Shown one piece after another: positions 42,244-51,980 of a DNA stretch of 64,000 nucleotides. A program made the position numbers and the translations under genes. Source of the DNA: a virus; the IMG/VR virus record IMGVR_UViG_3300009081_000009, positions 62,001 through 126,000 of that record. One strand, 5' to 3'. The notes beneath the pieces are model-generated. The model was not told where the DNA came from and did no database searches. It was given only the letters and a program-made list of their open reading frames with translations. Numbering within the stretch: the stretch's first letter is position 1; each line of letters opens with the position of its first letter.

Positions 42244-44082
42244 TAACTTTTTTATTTCATCCCGTCTTTCTTGTTTAGACAGTTGATTTGGACGTGGTAT
42301 TTTTGCCTTATAGTCATTAGATTCTATAAAAACATCATTTTTAGATAGTAATTCATTGTATGGGTTAATAGAAGTCAATTTACCTATGTCAGGTCTGTCA
42401 TTGATTCTATGGGAGTATTTTTCCATTCGATGTCTAAGAAATTCTCTCATAGACATTCTTAATCTATTTTGTTCTAAATATCTAGGTTTGTCATCCAAGT
42501 ACACTAATGATAACTCGCCTTCAACGTAAGAACTTTTAGGAAATCCACCGCATGTTAAGCCACAATGATAAGCAACATCACCTAAATGCAAATCCTCCCA
42601 TCCATATTCACCATCGAATAGATTATTAAATAGAGTATTATGATTTATTTTTGTTATTACTTGTACAGCTTCTCGTCTAATTGCAAATCCGCATGTCCAT
42701 ACATGAGAATCAGCTAACCCATAATTTGGATTATATGTAAAATCATCTGAAAACCATTTACGTGGTTCAATTTCACCTTTTATTAATGTTATATCATATA
42801 GATGTAAAGCATTATATACAAGTTGTTCATTTATGTTTGATGGTATTCTATCTCCATCTAGAAATAATATATCAGAATATGGATCTGTGTGTTGTGCTCC
42901 TAAACTTCGTGCAGTACCAGCACAGAATCCGATCCCAATATCATTTTTTATATAATGTTCATTTAGGTCAGTTAATACAGATTCGCTATTATCCGTGCAT
43001 CTATCTAATACAAATATTCGTTTAAATGTAGGAAATGATTTCTTTAATGCATTTACCATTATATGTAATGTATTTTCTTGATTTTTGCTTATAATTACTA
43101 TATTAATTGGTTTAATATCTGTTGAAGGTCTAATCCTCGATGTCATGAATGGTGCTTGTGGTGCATCTTGTTTTGTTATATGTATTTTAGGTGGCGTATA
43201 CCACATATATTTATTCAATGGTGTTGTATTATCATCGGTTTGTGATAGTGATCTCGATTCACCTACATGAATGGCATCTGTGAAATTTTTAATGATTGAT
43301 ATTTTATTATTTTTATAACAATGCAATATATAACCACGCATCAAATCAAAAAATATAGGATTATTATGAGATTTAAATGCTTTAGCTAATGTCATCACCC
43401 AACTTTTATATTGAGTATATAAATTTTCATCGTATATTGAAGTAAATAATTCAGAATACATTTCATGTAATTCATCCAATGAATAGTCTTGTAATAATTT
43501 GTTTTTGTATAAAATATTAGACTTATTTATACCATGAATCAACTCGTTTTTGGTGTAGTTAATATCATCAATATATGATATTCCGTATATATCATTTAGA
43601 TCGGTAGTTATATTTAGATTTATACAAAATACACTGATATCTATATCGATTCCATTACTTCTAGTTATATCAGTAATTGCAATATCAGACTTATTAGCAT
43701 AACATGCATCGACTAATGATGTAACAAATGGCTTAGATATGATTACATCTTGTTCTATGTGAATCATGTAATCGTATCCAAGTTCTTTTAATGTTCTGTG
43801 TGCCATTGATAATGCGGATGCGTGTTCTATATTTGGTTTTATAAATATATTAGTCGCATTTTTTATACTTATCTGATGTAGTAATCTTATATCAGTCATA
43901 TCTAATACATTTTTTGAACTTCCATCGACATCCCACTTTTCCGAAAATGATGGATATGATATACTGTAAAATAAATCATATGTGTTTTCATGGGCATTAA
44001 TTGTGTTAATCCATGAATCAATCCATGTACCTTTGTTATTTGGTGTTACGTAAAATGGACAGAAAATTGCTACTTTTTTCAT
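42223..44082 (-). CDS. Two-domain glycosyltransferase (GT-A/GT-A)
   Basis: 619 residues. An N-terminal GT-A-like domain (KKVAIFCPFYVTPNNKGTW; YMIHIEQDVI) precedes a C-terminal GT2-like domain from about residue 325 (PINIVIISKNQENTLHIMV; LFLDGDRIPSN; YGWEDLHLGDVAYHCG). The C-terminal domain shares motif layout with the glycosyltransferase at 28785-29696. It forms an island with the radical SAM gene upstream; the glycan or acceptor is unknown. Confidence 0.85.
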   Translation of the reverse strand: MKKVAIFCPFYVTPNNKGTWIDSWINTINAHENTYDLFYSISYPSFSEKWDVDGSSKNVLDMTDIRLLHQISIKNATNIFIKPNIEHASALSMAHRTLKELGYDYMIHIEQDVIISKPFVTSLVDACYANKSDIAITDITRSNGIDIDISVFCINLNITTDLNDIYGISYIDDINYTKNELIHGINKSNILYKNKLLQDYSLDELHEMYSELFTSIYDENLYTQYKSWVMTLAKAFKSHNNPIFFDLMRGYILHCYKNNKISIIKNFTDAIHVGESRSLSQTDDNTTPLNKYMWYTPPKIHITKQDAPQAPFMTSRIRPSTDIKPINIVIISKNQENTLHIMVNALKKSFPTFKRIFVLDRCTDNSESVLTDLNEHYIKNDIGIGFCAGTARSLGAQHTDPYSDILFLDGDRIPSNINEQLVYNALHLYDITLIKGEIEPRKWFSDDFTYNPNYGLADSHVWTCGFAIRREAVQVITKINHNTLFNNLFDGEYGWEDLHLGDVAYHCGLTCGGFPKSSYVEGELSLVYLDDKPRYLEQNRLRMSMREFLRHRMEKYSHRINDRPDIGKLTSINPYNELLSKNDVFIESNDYKAKIPRPNQLSKQERRDEIKKLLTNARK

Positions 44083-44089
44083 TATATAC

Positions 44090-45130
44090 CTAAAAACTAA
44101 ATTGAACTTGTTGTTTATATTTACTAGCTGTGCTTTTTGCTTTATTTAATTCATCTGTAAATGAATCATATAATGAAAATATAGGTAAGTGAACACCTAA
44201 TTTGGTTAATGATTCACCTCGTCCCCATTCTTTCATTCCCCAGAATTGAATTAAATCGAATTTATTTGCAAAAGCTAGATCAATGAAATCAGACATTTCA
44301 TTGTAATTATGCTTATTTACCGTATATGAAGTTATTAATTTCTTTATAACGTTATTGTCTCTTAATGTAGATATGAATTCTAAATTAGATAATAAAATAT
44401 TGAAATCTCCACCTAATCTAATTTTATGATATGTATCTGGGTGTGCTGCGTCAATTGATATAGTCACAGTATCAATGAGACTTCTATTATTTGGATGAAT
44501 TTCATTCCATTTGGTTTCATTAAATAATATTCCATTACTTTGTAATTTGATTGATGTCAGGTTAGGACATAGTTCATGTAGATCACTTTTCAATAACCCA
44601 AAATAATATTCACTCGCAAATGGATCTCCATCTCCAGATAAATACAATACACGAGCAATATCAAAATATGATTTTATCCTACTATGTTGCAGATCTATAT
44701 ACCGTACATTATCATTTATAGGTTCTTTGCGACATGGGGTACAATGTAAATTACAAGTACGATCATATGAAAGTCCTAACGTAAGAATACCATTATTAAA
44801 ATTTGTTTTCTCTGTAATCGATGTTATAATTGATTCAGCTATATCAACTGGATATGCGTTTTTTATTTCAACTAATGATTTCATTAGATATGAATTATCT
44901 GGATCTAATCTATTAGGACAATTAGCTGAACAATATGAATACGAACCGTCTATAATAGATAATCGAAATTTATTCATAATATCAGAATGCCAATATGAAC
45001 TGATACCAGAGATTGAACTTCTGACATCAGATCCATATTTAACTAGCCATGAGGAACAACATGGATATAAACCACCAACACCGCAATTAAGTTCAGTGAA
45101 TGGCATCATGCAATATTTGATTGCACTCAT
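44090..45130 (-). CDS. Radical SAM protein
   Basis: 346 residues. The CxxxCxxC cluster motif is LSYDRTCNLHCTPCR (about residue 130), followed by VLYLSGDGDPF and a TIM-barrel-like run of strands (SLIDTVTISIDAAHPDTYHK). The N-terminus has Cys residues (KYCMMPFTELNCGVGGLYPC) that resemble an auxiliary-cluster domain of the SPASM type placed in front. It overlaps the adenylate kinase gene by 4 bases and precedes the glycosyltransferase by 8, suggesting a small-molecule or glycan modification pathway. Confidence 0.88.
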   Translation of the reverse strand: MSAIKYCMMPFTELNCGVGGLYPCCSSWLVKYGSDVRSSISGISSYWHSDIMNKFRLSIIDGSYSYCSANCPNRLDPDNSYLMKSLVEIKNAYPVDIAESIITSITEKTNFNNGILTLGLSYDRTCNLHCTPCRKEPINDNVRYIDLQHSRIKSYFDIARVLYLSGDGDPFASEYYFGLLKSDLHELCPNLTSIKLQSNGILFNETKWNEIHPNNRSLIDTVTISIDAAHPDTYHKIRLGGDFNILLSNLEFISTLRDNNVIKKLITSYTVNKHNYNEMSDFIDLAFANKFDLIQFWGMKEWGRGESLTKLGVHLPIFSLYDSFTDELNKAKSTASKYKQQVQFSF

Positions 45131-45666
45131 GTCAATTTACTTAATATTAAATTGAATGTATTTTCTTTGGTTCCTGTTGAATCGATCTCAATCAATTTAT
45201 CTGTACCTTTGAATACATCAAAACATGGTTCAGTTACATTGTAATACTGATCAAGTCGTTTCTTTATTCCTTCTTCTGAGTCATCTGATCGACCTCGTGA
45301 TCTCATTCTATCTTCTGCTACGGATCTTGGAATTATCAACTTTATGCATTTGTCTATTTTATAATTATCCATAACAAATTTCATTTGGCCTTGTGTTCTA
45401 GGAAACCCATCCAATATAAATCCACCGCATCGAGTTTCAAGTTCTGGTAGAAATCTATTAGCCACATTAAATAGCACCGTATCCTCGGCTAATTCACCCC
45501 TATTGTAGCGTTCCAATGTATAAGGTAATACAAAGGCTGGATCATCCACAAAACACTGTTTTATAGTGTCCCCAAAGGAAATGTGATGGATACCTAACTG
45601 TTTAGCTAGATTGCTTGCATGAGTGCCCTTTCCACTCCCCTGTACACCAGTAATTAAATAATTCAT
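45127..45666 (-). CDS. Adenylate kinase-like nucleotide kinase
   Basis: 179 residues. P-loop GVQGSGKGTHA, FGDTIKQ, GFILDGFPRTQGQ and RGRSDDSEEGIKKRL are all adenylate-kinase signatures; the lid is short, as in small-lid forms. It would convert AMP and ATP to ADP, or act on another NMP. AAGG ribosome binding site. Confidence 0.9.
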   Translation of the reverse strand: MNYLITGVQGSGKGTHASNLAKQLGIHHISFGDTIKQCFVDDPAFVLPYTLERYNRGELAEDTVLFNVANRFLPELETRCGGFILDGFPRTQGQMKFVMDNYKIDKCIKLIIPRSVAEDRMRSRGRSDDSEEGIKKRLDQYYNVTEPCFDVFKGTDKLIEIDSTGTKENTFNLILSKLT

Positions 45667-45729
45667 AAAACCACCTTACTTTTTTATAAATATACAAAAA
45701 TAATTTGTGTCAAAGTTAATTTTTGTTGC

Positions 45730-45735
45730 TATATT
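45730..45735 (+). promoter_or_regulatory. Possible promoter of the sigma factor gene
   Basis: TATATT with GTGTCA 17 bases upstream (four of six matches to TTGACA). Confidence 0.4.
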
Positions 45736-45760
45736 TAAATCAAATATCATATGAGATTAT

Positions 45761-46591
45761 ATGCAGAATAAATTCCCAGCAAATAGTAATTCAATTACTC
45801 GATTAATGATTGGAGACATTGCAAAAACGCAAGTTATTTCATTAGAAGAAGAAATAAAATTATTCAATCAATATCATGCAACTGTCGATTCGGGCATTAA
45901 GGATAGAATTCGAACGAAAATAATTTCATCGAATTTGAGATTCGTATTAAAAATAGCAATCCATTATAATAAATTAATGGGAGCTGATTTAAATGATCTA
46001 ATGACAGAAGGTAAATTAGGATTATATAATGCATTTGCTAAATATAATCATACCCAAGGTATAAAATTTATATCATTTGCTGTCTGGGATATACGGTGTA
46101 TGATAAGTAAGTATTTAGAAGAAAACGATTTGGTTCGTGTTCCTGCTCATGTTAAGTTAAAACTAAATAAAGCTAGACGTGAACTGAATCAAGGAAAAGA
46201 TCCCGAAATAGACTTTTACACTGAATTGTTAATGCAACAAAACGGTTCTCCTGTATCATTAGATGCCCATCTTGGATATGGAGATGATGATATGACATTA
46301 GCTGATGTATTAAAGGATGAGTCCGTTCCTGATCAAGAAACTGAACATTATAAAGATTATATTAATGATGAACTTAGATCAAGTTTAGAATATATATTAA
46401 CCAATGAAGAATTAACGGTTATTTCGGCTATGTTTGGTCTTAATAATTGCGAATTTAACATAAAGGAAACCGAACAATTGATCGGTAAGTCTCGTGAGAG
46501 AGTTCGTCAGATTCGCGATAGAGCACTTGCTAAATTAAAGAAACATGGTGATATAAAACAGTTGCATGATTTAATGAGAATAACAAATTAG
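45761..46591 (+). CDS. RNA polymerase sigma factor, sigma70 family
   Basis: 276 residues. Region 2 (SNLRFVLKIAIHYNKLMG, GLYNAFAKYNHTQGIKF, FAVWDIRCMISKYL) and region 4 (NIKETEQLIGKSRERVRQIR) are clear, with a region 3-like segment between. T4 gp55 lacks a full region 4, so this is closer to a bacterial alternative sigma factor. It probably redirects host RNA polymerase to phage promoters, perhaps the TATAAACTA class. Confidence 0.93.
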   Translation: MQNKFPANSNSITRLMIGDIAKTQVISLEEEIKLFNQYHATVDSGIKDRIRTKIISSNLRFVLKIAIHYNKLMGADLNDLMTEGKLGLYNAFAKYNHTQGIKFISFAVWDIRCMISKYLEENDLVRVPAHVKLKLNKARRELNQGKDPEIDFYTELLMQQNGSPVSLDAHLGYGDDDMTLADVLKDESVPDQETEHYKDYINDELRSSLEYILTNEELTVISAMFGLNNCEFNIKETEQLIGKSRERVRQIRDRALAKLKKHGDIKQLHDLMRITN

Positions 46592-46592
46592 A

Positions 46593-47381
46593 ATGTTCGG
46601 ATTTTTGAAGAAACTACTGGGGGGATCTGTCCCTGATAATTATACTGATACCCAGTACGATCAGAATGTTGTAATTGATACGGATAAAAAGAATAAATTA
46701 GATAATGAGCATTTAGATGAATATTTTTATATTCATAAAGAACCAGACCCAAGTGGAAGGATAAATATGGAAAACGAAAGCAGTACAATAAAAGGTGGTG
46801 GTAATATCGATATTTACGATCATCTTACGGGTAAACCTATTAGTCAAGAATCGATATCAATGGAACAAGTATCCGAAGGTGTTAATATACCCGGAATTGG
46901 CTTTGTAGGTGCTGCAAAATCACCAAAACAGCAGCAACAGCAACCTAACCGTTCTCAGAATCAACAATCTATACCTGTAAATGGAAATAATAATTCGATT
47001 CCGGTCACTGGGCAATCGAAAAATCCACCAAGTGAAGTTGTGCTTACTTCTGAGGCGTATCATTTATATGTCGATTTAGCTGGTGTTAAGAAAGAATCAG
47101 TCAGATTGACCTTCTCTGATTCTATCTTAAATATATCAGGTAAACGGTCTAGTATGATAGATGAATGGAAAACGATGTCAAAGGGAAAGGGAAGAAAACA
47201 TACTATAGTTGCACAAACATCTACAGTTCCTGCAATTCTACTAGGTGCGTTTGAATTTAAGTATCCATTTAAGAAATCTATAGATGAGACTCTCATCGTA
47301 GCTGAATTCTCGGACGGTTTGTTACACGTAACTCTGCCAGTTCGAGCAAAGGGTGATAGTGTTGCTATTGCGATAATATAA
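46593..47381 (+). CDS. Hsp20/alpha-crystallin small heat-shock-like protein
   Basis: 262 residues. The N-terminal 145 residues are polar with a poly-Gln stretch; the C-terminal part is an alpha-crystallin domain (HLYVDLAGVKKESVRLTFSD, NISGKRS, FEFKYPFKKSID, FSDGLLHVTLPVRAK). Phage Hsp20 proteins are known in marine T4-like phages and are thought to protect or fold proteins. It follows the sigma gene after 1 base; a terminator follows. Confidence 0.9.
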   Translation: MFGFLKKLLGGSVPDNYTDTQYDQNVVIDTDKKNKLDNEHLDEYFYIHKEPDPSGRINMENESSTIKGGGNIDIYDHLTGKPISQESISMEQVSEGVNIPGIGFVGAAKSPKQQQQQPNRSQNQQSIPVNGNNNSIPVTGQSKNPPSEVVLTSEAYHLYVDLAGVKKESVRLTFSDSILNISGKRSSMIDEWKTMSKGKGRKHTIVAQTSTVPAILLGAFEFKYPFKKSIDETLIVAEFSDGLLHVTLPVRAKGDSVAIAII

Positions 47382-47409
47382 AAAAAAGGCACTCATTGAG
47401 TGCCTTTTT
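47382..47409 (+). terminator. Bidirectional Rho-independent terminator
   Basis: GGCACTC/GAGTGCC stem with flanking A and T runs, between the convergent Hsp20-like and DCC-family genes. Confidence 0.85.
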
Positions 47410-47411
47410 AT

Positions 47412-47744
47412 TTATGTGGCTTTTCGTCCACCACAATTACATCCCTTTTTTATAACCTTTCTCACAGCACTACCAACCGCATATGCAGCTTGTAATCCAG
47501 CAATTTTATAATTCGCAGGTAACATCCACATATAATCCATTATAGCAGGGAAATCTTTAGCCATCATTTCAATTGCTGTATTTCCTTGATACATTTGATT
47601 TGATACGTTTATGTATTGAAAATCATTCAAATTACCCGAACTAGCAAGAAAATCTAAATCATCTGGTGATATTTTCTTTCGTACAAGTCTAATATAATTG
47701 GTACATACAGGACAGGTGCCGTCATATACAAGTCGTGCTTTCAT
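47412..47744 (-). CDS. DCC-family (DUF393-like) thiol protein
   Basis: 110 residues. Starts with KARLVYDGTCPVCTNYIRLV, the D-x-x-C-x-x-C signature of the DCC family, which has a thioredoxin-like fold. A C-terminal GCNCGG adds further thiols. Possibly a redox factor. Its ATG overlaps the stop of the gene upstream. Confidence 0.85.
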   Translation of the reverse strand: MKARLVYDGTCPVCTNYIRLVRKKISPDDLDFLASSGNLNDFQYINVSNQMYQGNTAIEMMAKDFPAIMDYMWMLPANYKIAGLQAAYAVGSAVRKVIKKGCNCGGRKAT

Positions 47745-48028
47745 TTTAAATTTCCTTTGGTAATTGATTCAAAAATACATTTTTTTGATATTAATTCACC
47801 CTGCTCTTGTAATATATTATAAATAAAATTAGTGGCTTTAATTGGTTCGGTTTTAGAATATCTATCAAACCAGCCTTTATCTAAGTCTTGAATTCCATAT
47901 TTATGGGAATTTTCAAAAACCACATTTATACATTTATTTATCTCGTCTGGAGATTCATAAGTTAAAATGTGATTTTCTATTTCATAGACCGCTTCTAGCT
48001 GGCTCAATATTTTATTGAATTTAGCCAA
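47741..48028 (-). CDS. Small hypothetical protein
   Basis: 95 residues, helical, beginning MAKFNKILSQLEAVYEIENH. It is directly coupled to neighbours on both sides in the operon that follows the terminase. No family recognised. Confidence 0.65.
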   Translation of the reverse strand: MAKFNKILSQLEAVYEIENHILTYESPDEINKCINVVFENSHKYGIQDLDKGWFDRYSKTEPIKATNFIYNILQEQGELISKKCIFESITKGNLK

Positions 48029-48556
48029 TTACCATCCCTTCTTTACCTTAAACATTGATGTGTTATCTAATACAACGTTTGGTTTTGTGAAATCATAATC
48101 AAATTTAGGATCTTTTTCCTTTGATTTCTTTTCATATGATTTACCATACATATTATTAAATAAATCTTCAACCTTTTCAATTACATTCTTCTGACGAACA
48201 TCGCTTGCATCTTCCATAGGAGCTTCATCGGTAGTTCCATTAAAGGCTTCCATTCGAGACATTTCTTTTTTAATTCCCATGTTCATCGAACCAATTCCCA
48301 ATTCCAACTGTGGATATGGTTCTTTGGTGGAATCCTCTTCCGGTTTATTTCCTGACGCACCACTTACCTTACCATCAGCTCCCTTCGTATAAGGAGCTGA
48401 ATCATCTGTAAGCATTGGAACTTCAACATTATCCAATTTAGCGTTTTCTTCATCTGTCATCATTTCTTCATCGCTAGGCACTAAATCAGCACCTTCCATT
48501 ATGGAAGTTACATGTTTTAATGCATCGATATTATTGAACATCCCAAATCCGTACAT
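48029..48556 (-). CDS. Hypothetical late protein downstream of terminase
   Basis: 175 residues, acidic and Met-rich, mostly polar. It begins YGFGMFNNIDALKHVTSIME; a central GIGSMNMGIKKEMSRMEAFN could be helical. Own late-type promoter. A head or packaging role is suggested by position only. Confidence 0.65.
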   Translation of the reverse strand: MYGFGMFNNIDALKHVTSIMEGADLVPSDEEMMTDEENAKLDNVEVPMLTDDSAPYTKGADGKVSGASGNKPEEDSTKEPYPQLELGIGSMNMGIKKEMSRMEAFNGTTDEAPMEDASDVRQKNVIEKVEDLFNNMYGKSYEKKSKEKDPKFDYDFTKPNVVLDNTSMFKVKKGW

Positions 48557-48580
48557 ATTTAACCTATTAAGTTTTCTATA

Positions 48581-48587
48581 GTTTATA
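48581..48587 (-). promoter_or_regulatory. Late-type promoter box for the gene ending at 48029
   Basis: TATAAAC (followed by TA) on the minus strand, 25 bases upstream of the start codon. Confidence 0.5.
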
Positions 48588-48590
48588 ATA

Positions 48591-50306
48591 TTATCGTTTA
48601 AACATTACAGCACCTGTCATACCAGAGTCATCATCCTCATCCTCATCATCGGATTGGTTGCGTTTTTTAGTATGATCTAGATATCTAGCGGAATCTTCGA
48701 GCGTTTTTAACTGCTTCTGTTTATTATCCATAGCTTCAAACGCCAATCGTTCCTCGTTGATTTGCTCTTCTGTTTTAAGGATGACATCATCTTCTTCTAA
48801 TGATTTCAGATTCACTTCAACTACTTTACCATAATATAATGGAGATTGTAGATAAAATGGAACCCAATAGGCTGCTGTAATATGGTCATCATTATTACCA
48901 CCCAAACCACCCCAACGTTCTTGAGTAACTTTACCAAATGAATGCATCTCATTTATTGTCTGTCTATCTGGTATAGTCATAAACTTTCTTTGTACATATG
49001 TTTTAAATAGAATACAGGCATTTTGCTTAGTTTTTTCAGATGCCCATAATCCCATATGATGACCCGATGGATCAAAATGCAATATATTTTCATATTCAAC
49101 TTGATTATAGAAGAATTTCATAGCAGCAATTCCGGGGCCGTTTTGTTCAATAATTAATGCAGGGTCATGATATTTTTTTAATATTACATAACATTTTTTA
49201 CAAAACAAATCAATATCCATTTTATTAGATGCAATAACAGCAACCTGATGCACTGTTATATTTGATTTTACTAAGAATATTTGTAAGACAGAATTATCTT
49301 GATGCACACCATATCCAGAGTCTAATGATTCTACATATTCCCAACCTTCTGCCTCTAACTTTTCTTTTTTCAGTGGTGTTGAATAAATTCGTATGAAATC
49401 AGGTAAGTTAGCAATTTTCATTGGCTTCTTGCTTTCTAATGTTTTTAGGAAGTGATGGTCAATTAACGTAGATACGGAACCCACGAATTCACACATATAT
49501 TCCTGATTGAATCTGATTTCACCAATTTTTTTCATTTCATCACGTGCCCATTCAGCAGTTCTACCCGGAACTGCATTCCATGGTATTTCACTGCGAATAT
49601 AACCATTGGTGTCTTCTGCACTTATAGTACCAACATCTGATATATTACAAGCATCTTCCCACATTCTAAAGAAATGATTCATACCACATGGTGTTGATGT
49701 TATAATAACTTTGGTTGTTTTACCTGATGAAATGGTAGGGAACACAGAAGCAATAAACTCATCTGCTATATGTGATTTAACGAATGCAAATTCGTCAAGA
49801 TATAACAAGTTAATAGACATACCTCGAATACCATCAGGGGATGTAGCAGCACAAACGATTCGAGTTCCGTGTGAAAATTGTATGCCTCGTTTATTCCACT
49901 GTTTAACTCCCGGTTGCATCCAATATGGAAGGTTAATATATGAATCTCTTAACTGCTGTAATTGTTCCTGTGCTAGATTAAGTTTGTTTGCTAATATAGC
50001 TACTACTTTATCTTCATTAAATAATGCATACCACAATATAAATGCACGTGTAGTGGCTGATTTTCCTGCCTGACGTGGATATTTAACTATATTAAAACGG
50101 TTTTTATGAAATTCACCAATTAAATCTTCTTGGAAATTCCACATTTTAAATAATTGCATACCTTTATCTTTAGTATTGATATACACATAGTTTTTTATGA
50201 AATATATAGGATCTCTTGCACATTTAGCAAGTTCCTTAAACATCCAAGGCTCCATCTGAACCGATTCATTACCATCTCTTAAATTATTAATTCCATTAAA
50301 TGCCAT
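48591..50306 (-). CDS. 17: Terminase large subunit (gp17)
   Basis: 571 residues; DNA-packaging ATPase and headful nuclease. Walker A PRQAGKS (residues 77-83), Walker B LLYLDEF (167-173), coupling motif ITSTP (202-206), then an RNase H-like nuclease domain with LDSGYGVHQD near 345 and a DDHITAAYW segment near 490. T4 gp17 is 610 residues. It is the last of three gp17-related genes that overlap by 11 bases each. Confidence 0.96.
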   Translation of the reverse strand: MAFNGINNLRDGNESVQMEPWMFKELAKCARDPIYFIKNYVYINTKDKGMQLFKMWNFQEDLIGEFHKNRFNIVKYPRQAGKSATTRAFILWYALFNEDKVVAILANKLNLAQEQLQQLRDSYINLPYWMQPGVKQWNKRGIQFSHGTRIVCAATSPDGIRGMSINLLYLDEFAFVKSHIADEFIASVFPTISSGKTTKVIITSTPCGMNHFFRMWEDACNISDVGTISAEDTNGYIRSEIPWNAVPGRTAEWARDEMKKIGEIRFNQEYMCEFVGSVSTLIDHHFLKTLESKKPMKIANLPDFIRIYSTPLKKEKLEAEGWEYVESLDSGYGVHQDNSVLQIFLVKSNITVHQVAVIASNKMDIDLFCKKCYVILKKYHDPALIIEQNGPGIAAMKFFYNQVEYENILHFDPSGHHMGLWASEKTKQNACILFKTYVQRKFMTIPDRQTINEMHSFGKVTQERWGGLGGNNDDHITAAYWVPFYLQSPLYYGKVVEVNLKSLEEDDVILKTEEQINEERLAFEAMDNKQKQLKTLEDSARYLDHTKKRNQSDDEDEDDDSGMTGAVMFKR

Positions 50307-51000
50307 TTTCTACCCCCTCTGGGCATGGATATACATATTCACGTTTACCATGTTTAATAAACATGCTATCTGGATCATTCCATATATCATCAAATTTTGA
50401 ATGTAAATATGGATATGACTCAATTATTATTTTGGTATTGAGTCTGTGTGCCATTGTTGGAAATATACCTGCAATGAACTCATATAATATATCATCACCC
50501 ATAAAGGATGCACCATGCATATATAACTGATCAATACCCATCCCTTTAATACTACATGGACTGCATCTATTAAATATAATATGGTTATTATTTGATAAAA
50601 GAATAACCTGCTTGTTACATCTAAGGACTGCGCATTGTAACCAAATAGGCAATGATTCATAATATCCAATCAGTCGAGTTCTATATACATCTGATTGCTT
50701 ACGTGTTGGTGTTAATATAACGCAAACTTTATCTTGTTGTTTAAATAACAACTTCCATAATAGATGCGTATGTAATAACATCGTGTTATTTGTTTTTGCT
50801 TTGGATGCTATTATATTATATCGATTCTCATTTATCGAGTTTATAAACAATAAATCAGATTCGGTTAATTCGATATGCAAATACATAGACATGAAATATT
50901 CATATGAATTTATGCATTTAATTATTTCATCAATCTGATACTTAGTTAAAGTGATATTATCAGATTCACTTCGCATGTTTGGATGCTCATTAATTGGCAT
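50296..51000 (-). CDS. Degenerate gp17 ATPase paralogue
   Basis: 234 residues that align with the gp17 ATPase domain: ESLPIWLQCAVLRCNKQVIL versus INLPYWMQPGVKQWNKRGIQ, and FIAGIFPTMAHRLNTKIIIE versus FIASVFPTISSGKTTKVIIT. The Walker A is lost (ASKAKTNNTM, residues 65-74), the Walker B acidic pair is lost (LYMHGASFM, 159-167), and there is no nuclease domain. It must be catalytically dead if made; a structural or regulatory terminase partner is possible. Coupled to both neighbours by overlap. Confidence 0.8.
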   Translation of the reverse strand: MPINEHPNMRSESDNITLTKYQIDEIIKCINSYEYFMSMYLHIELTESDLLFINSINENRYNIIASKAKTNNTMLLHTHLLWKLLFKQQDKVCVILTPTRKQSDVYRTRLIGYYESLPIWLQCAVLRCNKQVILLSNNNHIIFNRCSPCSIKGMGIDQLYMHGASFMGDDILYEFIAGIFPTMAHRLNTKIIIESYPYLHSKFDDIWNDPDSMFIKHGKREYVYPCPEGVENGI

Positions 51001-51955
51001 ATAAATCTCCCTTCATACCTTCGTAGAATGAACATTCATATTCCTGTAAGAATCTCTCTAAGCCCATTACTTGTATTGATTGACGTTTCCATTCGCTATC
51101 TCTTCCCGGTATTAATGTCCATGGAATTTTAATTGCGTGATAACCATTGAAATTAGTTATAGCATCTGCCCATAATTTAAAGAAATAATTAATACCATTC
51201 GGGGTTGATGATATTATTAATTTTAAATTAGGATTATTCTCAGATATCTTATCTATTATTTTCATGAATTCATACACATTTGCTACTGGTGCATATGCAA
51301 ATTCATCCAGAAATACGAAATCGAAATCAATCATTTTTATAGAATCTGGTGATGCAATTGTGTTAGCATATATTCTAGATCCATTTGAAAATTCTATATA
51401 TCTCTTATTATTTGATAAGCATCTGAATTTATCTTTGATATACGATGGTAAATGCTGATGCATTTTCTCTATTTTAAATAACAACTCAATGGATGCTGCT
51501 AATTTATGCGATGCTAATAGTGTATTTGTGTTTGGATGGGTTAAACAATAATGCAATATGTAGGCGCATAATATAGTTGAAATCCCAGCCTGTCTAGATC
51601 CATTTATTATTAACTTGTTGTAATTTTCCAACTTAAATGTCAATTGTTTCTGAAATTCATATAATCTCAATGGTTGCAGTCCACAATCCTTAGTTATTAT
51701 ACTAACAGCATTCTCCATGAAATGTTCTGGGTTATTTATACATTTTTGTAAATCCGAGTTATTATCGGTTTTCACTTGTTCATCTTGTGATAACTCCAAT
51801 CCTTCAACAAAGTCAGCTATATCACTTGAATGATCCTCTGCGAATTGTTCGATTGCTTGTCGTATTATTTCAGATCGATTGACTTGGAATATCTCAGACA
51901 GCGAATCGATTTGTTTATCGGTATCCTCTGTGATGTATATATTTATTCTTTTCAT
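50990..51955 (-). CDS. Ribbon-helix-helix plus gp17-like ATPase fusion
   Basis: 321 residues. Residues 1-42 (KRINIYITEDTDKQIDSLSE, then VNRSEIIRQAIEQF) are a ribbon-helix-helix DNA-binding domain. Residues about 95-315 align with the gp17 ATPase: Walker B FVFLDEFAY is intact, ISSTPNGINYFFKLW matches the coupling motif, but the Walker A Lys is replaced (GSRQAGIST). No nuclease domain. First gene of the terminase operon, with a late-type promoter. It may recognise packaging DNA or regulate gp17. Confidence 0.85.
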   Translation of the reverse strand: MKRINIYITEDTDKQIDSLSEIFQVNRSEIIRQAIEQFAEDHSSDIADFVEGLELSQDEQVKTDNNSDLQKCINNPEHFMENAVSIITKDCGLQPLRLYEFQKQLTFKLENYNKLIINGSRQAGISTILCAYILHYCLTHPNTNTLLASHKLAASIELLFKIEKMHQHLPSYIKDKFRCLSNNKRYIEFSNGSRIYANTIASPDSIKMIDFDFVFLDEFAYAPVANVYEFMKIIDKISENNPNLKLIISSTPNGINYFFKLWADAITNFNGYHAIKIPWTLIPGRDSEWKRQSIQVMGLERFLQEYECSFYEGMKGDLYAN

Positions 51956-51980
51956 TTTTTAAAAAAACCTGTGATGTATA

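Noticed and set aside
50296-51955. The two short gp17-like genes as a frameshifted or intron-split terminase
   Set aside because: Both align to the same ATPase region that is intact in the 571-residue gp17, so they are paralogues, not fragments of one gene.
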